Source: Clostridia bacterium (lineage in GTDB: Bacteria; Bacillota; Clostridia; Oscillospirales; Acutalibacteraceae). From it: a DNA stretch of 14,023 nucleotides. Shown here piece after piece: positions 1 to 5,960 of the stretch; within the stretch, counting starts at the first letter, position 1, and the number at the start of each line of letters is the position of its first letter. The notes under the pieces were generated by a model. It had not been told where the DNA came from and did no database searches. It saw only the letters and a program-made list of their open reading frames with translations. The stretch is from positions 1 to 14,023 of the forward strand of contig JAKSQL010000014.1 of assembly GCA_024404125.1 (NCBI GenBank), written 5' to 3'. A program made the translations under genes and the position numbers.

Positions 1-64
1 TCCGCAAGTGAATAGACCGTATTTTCCTCCTGTCTTATGAGTTTATGTACAAATGCAGTATTTA

Positions 65-406
65 TTATGATTTGAATTTTCTGAAAGATTTAATCGCATC
101 GTTTAAAAATTCAGAAAGCACCATTTGTTCATACGGAGTGCAGTTTGAAAGAACGTCTTCAAGAATTTTTACCGAAACGTGCGAATTTTTAATTAAACTA
201 CCGTATACCAATTCATCAAGTGAAACTTCCAATGCATTGGCAATACTTATAAGGGTAGGTAAGCTTACCTTTGTTGCGGCACGTTCAATATGAGATAAAT
301 TAGACGGCTCGATGCCTGCTCTTTCTGCAAGAACTGCCTGCGTTAAATTGGACTTTGTTCTTATTTCGCGAATTCGTTCACCGATTGCAACATAATTTAT
401 TTCCAT
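65..406 (-). CDS. XRE-family helix-turn-helix transcriptional regulator
   Basis: A 113-residue DNA-binding protein. Residues about 8-65 form a Cro/CI-type five-helix HTH domain, with the recognisable GERIREIR first helix, LTQAVLAERAG, PSNLSHIERA and LPTLISIANAL segments. The remaining 45 residues are helical and have no recognised sensor domain, so this is probably a small dimeric repressor whose tail helps dimerise. ATG at 406 has the SD GAGGT about 8 bases upstream. The upstream gap contains two 17-bp palindromes (466-482 and 498-514), the usual sort of operator for this family, one of them just upstream of a candidate -10, so autoregulation is likely (inference). No terminator is visible between its stop and the window edge, so it may be the first gene of a unit continuing leftwards. 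The regulated pathway cannot be told from the sequence. Confidence 0.9.
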   Translation of the reverse strand: MEINYVAIGERIREIRTKSNLTQAVLAERAGIEPSNLSHIERAATKVSLPTLISIANALEVSLDELVYGSLIKNSHVSVKILEDVLSNCTPYEQMVLSEFLNDAIKSFRKFKS

Positions 407-453
407 TTTTCATACCTCAAATACACAAGATAACTTTATATATTGTATACCTA

Positions 454-459
454 ATTATA
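454..459 (-). promoter_or_regulatory. Candidate -10 box for the XRE regulator
   Basis: TATAAT reads on the minus strand within a very AT-rich stretch, about 48 bases before the ATG. The matching -35 position (about 477-482) is not a consensus box and falls inside the first palindrome. That fits a weak promoter occluded by a repressor, but the assignment rests mainly on the -10. Confidence 0.4.
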
Positions 460-465
460 TATTTT

Positions 466-482
466 ATATCCTAATAGGATAT
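466..482. promoter_or_regulatory. Palindromic operator candidate 1
   Basis: ATATCCTAATAGGATAT is a near-perfect dyad: seven-base arms around a three-base centre, extendable by one T/A pair on each side. It overlaps the probable -35 region of the XRE gene and shares its core with the second palindrome, 32 bp centre to centre (three helical turns). It is the likely binding site of the neighbouring regulator (inference from position and repetition). Confidence 0.55.
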
Positions 483-483
483 A

Positions 484-521
484 AAAAAATAACGTGCATA
501 TCCTATTGGGATATGCACGTT
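484..521 (-). terminator. Intrinsic terminator downstream of thiT
   Basis: Two perfect 13-base arms (491-503 and 509-521) with a five-base loop are followed on the minus strand by a run of seven T. It lies 30 bases past the thiT stop, in the right orientation to end the thiT transcript and keep it out of the XRE gene. Confidence 0.75.
498..514. promoter_or_regulatory. Palindromic operator candidate 2, inside a hairpin
   Basis: ATATCCTATTGGGATAT differs from the first palindrome only at the centre (positions 9 and 11 of 17). It forms the inner part of the longer hairpin at 491-521, so it could act as DNA operator and as RNA terminator stem at once. Confidence 0.5.
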
Positions 522-550
522 AAATCGCTTTGTGATAGTCGGCGGCCGTA

Positions 551-1123
551 TCAAGAATTTATATTTAAAATCCTTTTTATATTTGCGGTTTTAAAAATAA
601 GCAGGCAACCGATTACGGTAAGGATAAGTTCGGGCAACATATATGAGCCGTTATAGAGTAAAGAGTAAATAACGGCATCAAATCCCGTAAGTTCTCTCCA
701 TACGGTAACACCGGTGATAAAGTGACATATAAACCTTAAAGTTACCGAAACGGCAACCCCCAAAGTGCAGGAAACGGTTTTGTTTTTAATATATTTTAAA
801 AATATTCCCGAAAATCCGAGCACTGTGAATGAAAGCAGATAGTCAAACAGTATAATCGTAACCGCCGCTAAAGCATTTGTGGCATAAGAAAGGTTATTAA
901 GGCCTAAAACAAGTTGCGCCGTTCCGTATGCAAAACCGCTTATAAGTCCCCATTTTGTTCCGTATAAAAGCGGAATTAAGCAAATAGGCAACATACTTAA
1001 TAGTGTAACACTGCCGCCCATAGGCATTTGATATATTTTTACTGTGCTTAACGCGGTTGCAAGCGCAATAAATACCGCACTTAAACTTATTTTATATATC
1101 GGTTTGTTAAAATTCAGTTGCAT
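551..1123 (-). CDS. thiT: Thiamine ECF transporter S component ThiT
   Basis: A 190-residue integral membrane protein with about six hydrophobic segments, the size of known ThiT proteins (about 180-190). ThiT is the substrate-binding subunit of an energy-coupling factor transporter and imports thiamine together with the shared EcfA/A'/T module, which is not in this window. Residues 130-165 carry the strongest signature: CHFITGVTVW with H134 and W142 eight apart, followed by YNGSYMLPE (Y157, N158). These resemble the thiamine-contacting His, Trp and Asn region of Lactococcus lactis ThiT (known of the family). ATG at 1123 has the SD AAGGAG eight bases upstream. The TPP riboswitch and attenuator immediately upstream independently support a thiamine role. 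Expression should fall when thiamine pyrophosphate is plentiful. It appears monocistronic, with its own promoter and terminator. Confidence 0.95.
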   Translation of the reverse strand: MQLNFNKPIYKISLSAVFIALATALSTVKIYQMPMGGSVTLLSMLPICLIPLLYGTKWGLISGFAYGTAQLVLGLNNLSYATNALAAVTIILFDYLLSFTVLGFSGIFLKYIKNKTVSCTLGVAVSVTLRFICHFITGVTVWRELTGFDAVIYSLLYNGSYMLPELILTVIGCLLIFKTANIKRILNINS

Positions 1124-1143
1124 AAATAAACTCCTTTTTAAAT

Positions 1144-1170
1144 AAAAAAGCCGCAGGGATAACCTGCGGC
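1144..1170 (-). terminator. Attenuator terminator of the thiT leader
   Basis: On the minus strand GCCGCAGG pairs with CCTGCGGC around the loop TTATC and is followed by TTTTTT, 20 bases before the thiT start codon. The 5' arm can alternatively pair with the aptamer segment CCUGAUGCGG (4+3 bp with a bulge), which gives a plausible antiterminator when no ligand is bound (inference). Confidence 0.85.
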
Positions 1171-1189
1171 AAAATAAGTTAAATATTTT

Positions 1190-1262
1190 TCCTACGGCGG
1201 CATTATCCGCATCAGGTCATCGGTCAGAACTAAAATTCACTCTCAGCCGTACGGCTCCCGAA
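1190..1262 (-). promoter_or_regulatory. TPP riboswitch (THI element)
   Basis: Read on the minus strand, the leader contains the conserved THI-box elements in order: GGGAGCC, then GGCTGAGAG, then GACC, then GACCTGATGCGGATAATG, ending GCCGTAGG. These form the pyrimidine-sensor and pyrophosphate-sensor arms of the aptamer. It precedes a terminator and thiT, so it should act by transcription attenuation: TPP binding favours termination. Confidence 0.95.
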
Positions 1263-1281
1263 ATTTTTAATTTACATAGAT

Positions 1282-1310
1282 ATTATAATATCTTGATAAA
1301 CGTGTGTCAA
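1282..1310 (-). promoter_or_regulatory. Consensus SigA promoter of the thiT leader
   Basis: A perfect TTGACA (1305-1310) is separated by exactly 17 bases from a perfect TATAAT (1282-1287). Transcription would begin near 1275, about 13 bases before the aptamer. A promoter this strong makes sense when control rests on the riboswitch. Confidence 0.9.
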
Positions 1311-1314
1311 CAGA

Positions 1315-3972
1315 CTATTTAAAGGAATCGTTATCTATCTTAAATCCGCCGTTGAAATTTTTATTGCCTTTATCAGCGTCAGGCATAGGAAAATCGTCAA
1401 GTATATCAAATTCTTTTTGTTCGTTGTAAGGCATACTGTTTTTGGTGCTTTCTATAATATCCTCTTTATGCCAGTCTTCAAGCAGTTTTGCGCCCTCAGG
1501 GAAATTTTTGAGAACGGTTTTTTTCTTTACCGCAAACAAACATATAATTGCATAAATTACGAATACCGCAGCGGCACCCACGGTGATTTTAATACCCAAA
1601 GCAAGCCCCGGCGTTTCATAGTTAAATCTTATCTCGCTTTTACCTTTGGGCACTTTAACCGCCATAAATCCTATATTTACCTTTTCGATTTCGGCTTTCT
1701 TGCCGTTTACCGTAGCGGTAAAACCTTTGTCAAACGGCACCGAGAAAAACACAAGATTTTCTTTATCTCTTTCAACCGTAGCGGTAAAACCTTTGCTGTC
1801 GGTTGTAAAGGTATCGGCGGAGGTCTTTGCAAGACGTCTTGCATCAAATGCCATCTCTTCATCGGTAAAAATAAGTTTTACGGTAGTTTTGCTTCTCTTT
1901 TTCTTTGTTACCGTTTCATCGGTTTCAATATCGGTTTCATAGTCGGTTTCGCTGTCGTAAGTGTCATCAAGCGTGGCAACATTTGTCAAAATACTGCCGT
2001 ATTTTTTTATCTGCTCATCGTCTAACAAAACGGCTTTTAATAAAAGTTTCGTTTTACCGTCACCGTCAAAGGTATCAAAGTATTCTCTTGTAGTGTAATA
2101 CTCGTAAGAAAATCCGTACGGAATATAGTTGTCGTTTTCAAATACGTAATAGCCACCGGTGGTATTTTTATAGGAATATCCGCTCATCTTGGTATTGCCG
2201 TTTTCATCGGCAAAATGATTGTCCCCGTTAGTTCGGTTTAAGAGATATTTAACCGATAACAACGGACGCAACGCAGGTATATCGGTCTCAGGTCTTGAGG
2301 CAACACTTCGCTCAACTCCGATACTTTCGTAAAATTCGGTTATTGAGGGCGGCACTACCGAGTGAAACGCATTTATTGTCGGGTAGCCCAAATACATACC
2401 CGTATTGTCAATACAGTCATAGGTGTCAATTCTGAAAGCGGTATCATCGTTAAGGTCGACCTGCGCTTCAATGCCTCTTTTAATAACCGTTTCTTTAATA
2501 TCGTAAGAATGTGAGCGGCCGCAGGCAATAAATATGCTTGCATAAACCACCGAGATAACCGATACAAAGGCAATAGAGGACTTAAAAAACGAATTTTTGT
2601 CAGACTTCCTGAGTTTAAACAGGAAGTAAAGTATCAGCAGTGATACAAGTGCTATCGCGCAACTGATAAAGAAACGGATGGCATAGGTATGCTCACTGTC
2701 CTGCATATAAAGCCCGAATATCTTTTTGCCGTTATCGTCAGTCTGCGGGAAAAATCCTATTGCGAGGGTAAATGCCGCGGTTATTGCCGCCGACCATTTA
2801 AGCCCCGAAGAGAAGGCTATATTGCTTTCGTCCGCAAGCGATACGGTAGATAAGCAGATTATGAGGATAGGCATATAGAACCATCTTGCATAGTAAGAGG
2901 TATTAAAGAAAGAAAATGCACTGTTGAGGACGGGCACCAAAGCCATAAACAAACATACCGCTATAAGACGTTTTTTCCAGTTGCCCTTTTTGTTGCCGAA
3001 TAAGGTGAACACACCTACCGTACCAAAAAGCGGCAACCAACCTCCGAGAGACGACCATCTTACCTCGGCTTTCGGGAAGAATACGGGGCGTGCGGGCAGG
3101 TCGGGTGGGAAGAAGAAACACTGCAATACGTTAAGGTAGATTTGCTCTTTGCCGTACATAAGCGCGTTCCAACCCAATACAAACGATGTAATGCGCTGAT
3201 TTTCCATAACCGCGTATATGCTCGGAAGCAGAAGAATTGATGCCATTAAAAGTCCCAAACCCGCCTCGAACAAAAGCACCAAAAATTTTGAAAATTTAAC
3301 TTTTATTGCTTTTGAAAATATACGTACAAAGAAATAGATAATGCAGAAAACAACCATACCGAAAAAGAAGAAATAGTTAGTTACCGCACACAAGGCAACC
3401 GTAAGCGCAAACACACCGCGCTTATTTTCGGTTATTAAAAGTTCAAGGGATAAAAGGAGCAGCGGGAATACTATTATCGCTTCGTGGAAATGATTAAAGA
3501 AAATGTTATAGACCGAAAAACCCGAAAAGGCATATAACAGTCCGCCTAAAGATGCCGCAACGGCGGTTTTGGTAAAACGCCTTATATACATATAACCCGT
3601 GACCGCGGCGAGAGAGAATTTTAAAATAAGCAGCGGTCCCATAAGATACGGCACGAATTTTGAGGGAAACAGAAGCGTTACCCAAAAGAACGGACTGCCT
3701 AAAAGATAAAAACTGTAAGAACCGATAAAGTTTGCACCAAGGTCGGTATTAAAACTCCAACCCATGTTACCGTTAAGTATTGCATCGTGGCACATTTTAT
3801 AAAACGGTATCTGCTGAACGTTAAAGTCTCCGAAGAAAATAAAGTAGCCCTTGCTTAAAACCATATACGGCACAAAAATTGCCGATGCGGTAATAAAGGC
3901 AATTAAAAAGGTAATGAACTTTTTCTCTTTCTGTGGCCGCAGAGTATTAAGTTTCATATCTGAAAAGGTCAT
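1315..3972 (-). CDS. yfhO: YfhO-family polytopic membrane protein, probable GT-C glycosyltransferase
   Basis: An 885-residue protein with a short basic N-terminus, an array of a dozen or so hydrophobic segments over roughly residues 17-460, a large extracytoplasmic C-terminal domain, one more TM segment near 800-820, and a charged tail. The first external loop has GDFNVQQIPF, with D49 in the position of the catalytic acidic residue of GT-C enzymes. B. subtilis YfhO and Listeria relatives add sugars to teichoic acids from undecaprenyl-phosphate-linked donors (known of the family); the acceptor here is unknown. Start choice: GGAGG abuts the first ATG (3978) but lies six bases before the in-frame ATG at 3972, so 3972 is preferred. 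An acidic ETD repeat lies near residues 673-684. It is transcribed divergently from the HD-domain gene. No GtcA-like flippase or CsbB-like partner is nearby. Confidence 0.85.
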   Translation of the reverse strand: MTFSDMKLNTLRPQKEKKFITFLIAFITASAIFVPYMVLSKGYFIFFGDFNVQQIPFYKMCHDAILNGNMGWSFNTDLGANFIGSYSFYLLGSPFFWVTLLFPSKFVPYLMGPLLILKFSLAAVTGYMYIRRFTKTAVAASLGGLLYAFSGFSVYNIFFNHFHEAIIVFPLLLLSLELLITENKRGVFALTVALCAVTNYFFFFGMVVFCIIYFFVRIFSKAIKVKFSKFLVLLFEAGLGLLMASILLLPSIYAVMENQRITSFVLGWNALMYGKEQIYLNVLQCFFFPPDLPARPVFFPKAEVRWSSLGGWLPLFGTVGVFTLFGNKKGNWKKRLIAVCLFMALVPVLNSAFSFFNTSYYARWFYMPILIICLSTVSLADESNIAFSSGLKWSAAITAAFTLAIGFFPQTDDNGKKIFGLYMQDSEHTYAIRFFISCAIALVSLLILYFLFKLRKSDKNSFFKSSIAFVSVISVVYASIFIACGRSHSYDIKETVIKRGIEAQVDLNDDTAFRIDTYDCIDNTGMYLGYPTINAFHSVVPPSITEFYESIGVERSVASRPETDIPALRPLLSVKYLLNRTNGDNHFADENGNTKMSGYSYKNTTGGYYVFENDNYIPYGFSYEYYTTREYFDTFDGDGKTKLLLKAVLLDDEQIKKYGSILTNVATLDDTYDSETDYETDIETDETVTKKKRSKTTVKLIFTDEEMAFDARRLAKTSADTFTTDSKGFTATVERDKENLVFFSVPFDKGFTATVNGKKAEIEKVNIGFMAVKVPKGKSEIRFNYETPGLALGIKITVGAAAVFVIYAIICLFAVKKKTVLKNFPEGAKLLEDWHKEDIIESTKNSMPYNEQKEFDILDDFPMPDADKGNKNFNGGFKIDNDSFK
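1919..1954. repeat. Three 12-bp in-frame tandem repeats in yfhO
   Basis: Three consecutive units begin TCGGTTTC and differ only in the last four bases; a decayed fourth unit precedes them. On the coding strand they give SETD-YETD-IETD, followed by ETV and a KKKR cluster. A 12-bp period keeps the frame, so slippage would vary the length of an acidic linker without breaking the gene. Confidence 0.8.
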
Positions 3973-3996
3973 AATCATCCTCCGTATTTTTTATTA

Positions 3997-4024
3997 TTGA
4001 TATTATACCAAAAAAATGTATAAT
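3997..4024 (+). promoter_or_regulatory. Promoter of the HD-domain nucleotidase gene
   Basis: TTGATA (3997-4002), a 16-base spacer, then TATAAT (4019-4024), 23 bases before the ATG. It overlaps the oppositely oriented yfhO promoter, so the two should compete for RNA polymerase. Confidence 0.75.
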
Positions 4025-4030
4025 ATTCAA
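4002..4030 (-). promoter_or_regulatory. Promoter of yfhO, overlapping and divergent
   Basis: On the minus strand TTGAAT (4025-4030), a 17-base spacer, then TATAAT (4002-4007), preceded by GG. The two divergent promoters interleave within about 34 bp and create the dyad TATTATAC/GTATAATA (4001-4025). Confidence 0.65.
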
Positions 4031-4047
4031 TAGTAGGAGGAATTGTT

Positions 4048-4620
4048 ATGAAAAGCCATTTTTTTGCTGTTATTTCGAGAATGAAAAATATCTACCGATG
4101 GGGGCTTATGCGTAACACCAAACAAGAAAGTTTAAGCGAACATTCTTTTGAGGTGGCGGTAGTAGCACATGCGCTCTGCGTTATAGGTAACACCCGTCTT
4201 AATAAGAATTACGACCAAAATTTTGTCGCGGTGGCGGCACTTTATCACGATACTTCCGAGATAATAACGGGCGATATGCCTACCCCCGTAAAATATTTTA
4301 ACGAAGAAATAAAAACCACCTATAAGAAAATAGAAACACTTGCGGAAAAAAGTCTTACGGATATGCTGCCTGATGATATGAAGGATACTTATTCTGCCCT
4401 CTACACTCCCGACAGTGAGAGCAAAAAAATAATAAAAGCGGCAGATAAAATATCGGCGCTTATTAAATGTGTGCAGGAAATAAATATGGGTAATAAGGAG
4501 TTTATAAAAGCGGAAAAATCCACAAGAAAGAGTATAAAAGAACTTAAATGCGAAGAAGCGGATATCTTCTTAAACGGGTTTATGGACAGTTTTTCCTTAA
4601 CCCTTGACGAACAAAACTAA
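4048..4620 (+). CDS. yfbR: HD-domain 5'-deoxynucleotidase, YfbR-like
   Basis: A 190-residue metal-dependent phosphohydrolase, close to the 199 residues of E. coli YfbR, which removes the 5'-phosphate from deoxyribonucleoside monophosphates. The family motifs are in order: R17-W18 (substrate loop), H32 in SEHSF, H67-D68 in ALYHDTSE, D76 in GDMPTPVK, and D133 in AADK. These supply the HD metal ligands and the acidic base. ATG at 4048 follows the SD TAGGAGGA at seven bases. It is monocistronic: its own promoter upstream and a strong terminator beginning 11 bases past its stop. The enzyme would work in deoxynucleotide salvage in the cytosol, on the same pool that ThyX and Tmk feed further right, though the genes are not co-transcribed. 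Substrate preference cannot be read from sequence. Confidence 0.85.
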   Translation: MKSHFFAVISRMKNIYRWGLMRNTKQESLSEHSFEVAVVAHALCVIGNTRLNKNYDQNFVAVAALYHDTSEIITGDMPTPVKYFNEEIKTTYKKIETLAEKSLTDMLPDDMKDTYSALYTPDSESKKIIKAADKISALIKCVQEINMGNKEFIKAEKSTRKSIKELKCEEADIFLNGFMDSFSLTLDEQN

Positions 4621-4631
4621 AAATAAAATTT

Positions 4632-4664
4632 AAGCGGACTGATAAAAAATCAGTCCGCTTTTTT
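4632..4664 (+). terminator. Terminator of the nucleotidase gene, probably bidirectional
   Basis: Perfect 12-base arms (4632-4643 and 4649-4660) with a five-base A loop and a T-run on the plus strand. On the minus strand the hairpin is followed by TTAAATTTTATTTTT, so it can also end the convergent sporulation transcript. The stop codon of that minus-strand gene (4650-4652) lies inside the stem. Confidence 0.9.
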
Positions 4665-4865
4665 AATAAAATCAATATCAAATTCAAAATCAAGTATCCT
4701 TATATGCCCGTTTGATATTTCCACTGCTTTTTTGTATTCGCCGAAACCTATAAGTCGGGCATTTTCGTACACCTTTGCGGCACCTATAACCGCTATTATA
4801 AGGCAAATTACCAAGGTCATACTGAAATAAAAGGATTTAAAAAATATTTTTATACTTCTTTTCAT
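4650..4865 (-). CDS. Small one-pass membrane protein in the YqxA position
   Basis: A 71-residue protein with a basic N-terminus (MKRSIKIFFK), one hydrophobic segment at about residues 12-30, and a 40-residue hydrophilic tail rich in Asp, Glu and Lys. It is not recognised by sequence. It starts by an ATGA overlap with the spoIIP stop, which implies translational coupling and argues strongly that it is real and co-expressed with spoIIP. In B. subtilis the gene after gpr-spoIIP is yqxA, a small membrane protein of about 110 residues; this one is shorter but in the same place, so it may be a reduced or analogous relative (inference from order only). Its last codons form one arm of the shared terminator. 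Probable site: mother-cell or forespore membrane during engulfment. Confidence 0.7.
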   Translation of the reverse strand: MKRSIKIFFKSFYFSMTLVICLIIAVIGAAKVYENARLIGFGEYKKAVEISNGHIRILDFEFDIDFIKKAD

Positions 4866-5908
4866 ACAAGTGTGTTAAATAAACTTACAAGTGCATTACC
4901 TAAAAGACTTGCAGAGTAACTTACCTCCTCTAAAGAATTCGCATCTGTCCCCATCTCTATAAGCACCGAGCCCTCGGTTAAACTTTCATTATAGTTTTTT
5001 GAGGTTAAACTTATACTTCTCGCAAGAGCAGGATACATAACCTCGAGTGTTTGCTGTATTCTTACGGCAAGTTTAAGATTTTCTTTGTAATTCGGAAAGT
5101 TTTTAACATTACCGCTTTGAGAGCCCATTACAAGCATAATCTGTGCCGCTTTTTTGCCGTCTATCTTGGTGGTTACTTTAACCTTTTCGTTGTTTGACGG
5201 CGTAATCGCATCGCGGTGCATATCTATAACTATTTTTATACTCGGATATTTTTTGATGTAACTTAACACCGTTTTTGAAGAACGGTTGTAACTCTCGTTG
5301 TAAGAGGGATAATCGTGCAAAGTTGTATCGTGCAGTGTTTTTACCCCTGCTGTATTAAGTTTTTCGGCTACTATATTCCCGATCATTACCATATTTTTTG
5401 AATTGTCAGTACTTCTCGAAGCATCACTTTCGGTATAGTAGTCGCGGTCTTCGCTTAAAAAACTTTCGGTCGCGTGGGTGTGGAGAATAAGCACCTGCGG
5501 CTCACCGTTTTTTGTAAGTTTGTATTTAAGCGGAGAGGATAAGAGTTCCTTTATATCTATTTTAAGGTCGGTGCTGTTTTTAAGATATACACTGTTGTAA
5601 TAGGTGTTAGCAGTATACGGTGATATAAATTTTTCAGTTACTTTACCGAGCACCTTTGCCTTTGAGGCAACACTTATTGCGCTTGATACTTTGCTTACGC
5701 TTTCACTTGTCACCGTTTCTTTCTTGATTTCGGGTGCCGTATATTCCTTTACCGATACCGATTTGCCCTCACTTACAAAAGTATCTTTTATCGGGGAGGA
5801 CTGTGTTTTAAAAAGTATACTGTATCCTGCATAACATATAATTCCGAAACAAAGCGAAAAAGAAACGACAATTCTTATAAATGAACCCTTTTGATTTATT
5901 GCTGCCAC
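4862..5908 (-). CDS. spoIIP: Stage II sporulation protein P (SpoIIP amidase/endopeptidase)
   Basis: A 348-residue membrane-anchored zinc peptidoglycan hydrolase that, with SpoIID and SpoIIM, removes septal peptidoglycan so that the mother cell can engulf the forespore. It has one N-terminal TM segment (about 10-31), a Ser/Lys/Thr-rich linker (38-95), then the amidase_3-like catalytic domain. Visible signatures are VLILHTHATESF (H143, H145, E148), IDMHRDA (H231), MGSQSG, and LIEMGTDANSLEE (E318). These are the metal and catalytic positions of the family. Start choice: TTG at 5914 has only one base between it and ACAGG, whereas GTG at 5908 has seven, so 5908 is preferred. The length is shorter than B. 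subtilis SpoIIP (about 400), mainly in the linker. A SigE-like promoter precedes it, as expected for a mother-cell gene. It is coupled to the small membrane protein downstream. Confidence 0.96.
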   Translation of the reverse strand: MAAINQKGSFIRIVVSFSLCFGIICYAGYSILFKTQSSPIKDTFVSEGKSVSVKEYTAPEIKKETVTSESVSKVSSAISVASKAKVLGKVTEKFISPYTANTYYNSVYLKNSTDLKIDIKELLSSPLKYKLTKNGEPQVLILHTHATESFLSEDRDYYTESDASRSTDNSKNMVMIGNIVAEKLNTAGVKTLHDTTLHDYPSYNESYNRSSKTVLSYIKKYPSIKIVIDMHRDAITPSNNEKVKVTTKIDGKKAAQIMLVMGSQSGNVKNFPNYKENLKLAVRIQQTLEVMYPALARSISLTSKNYNESLTEGSVLIEMGTDANSLEEVSYSASLLGNALVSLFNTLV

Positions 5909-5931
5909 CGCCAAACCTGTAAACTAATAAA

Positions 5932-5960
5932 ATATTATGAAATTTTATGTTGTTTTATGA
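5932..5960 (-). promoter_or_regulatory. SigE-like promoter of spoIIP
   Basis: On the minus strand TCATAAA (5954-5960), 14 bases, then CATAATAT (5932-5939). This matches the B. subtilis SigE pattern (KMATATT, 14-15 bases, CATACAHT) at 5 of 7 and 6 of 8 positions. The -35 box contains the gpr stop codon, so spoIIP can be transcribed separately from gpr. Confidence 0.55.

Noticed and set aside
1..64. A strong SD-like ACAGGAGG on the minus strand (about 26-33), possibly of a next gene after the XRE regulator.
   Set aside because: No ATG, GTG or TTG lies at a usable distance before the window edge; the nearest TTG is about 18 bases away. Too little sequence to call a gene.
532..553. GC-rich GGCGGCCG flanked by TGATA/TATCA at the thiT stop, considered as a second hairpin or attachment site.
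   Set aside because: The inner arms pair poorly, the motif occurs once, and there is no integrase or duplicated core.
1417..2025. 202-codon open frame opposite yfhO.
   Set aside because: Antisense shadow made of low-complexity aromatic sequence; no SD or recognisable domain.
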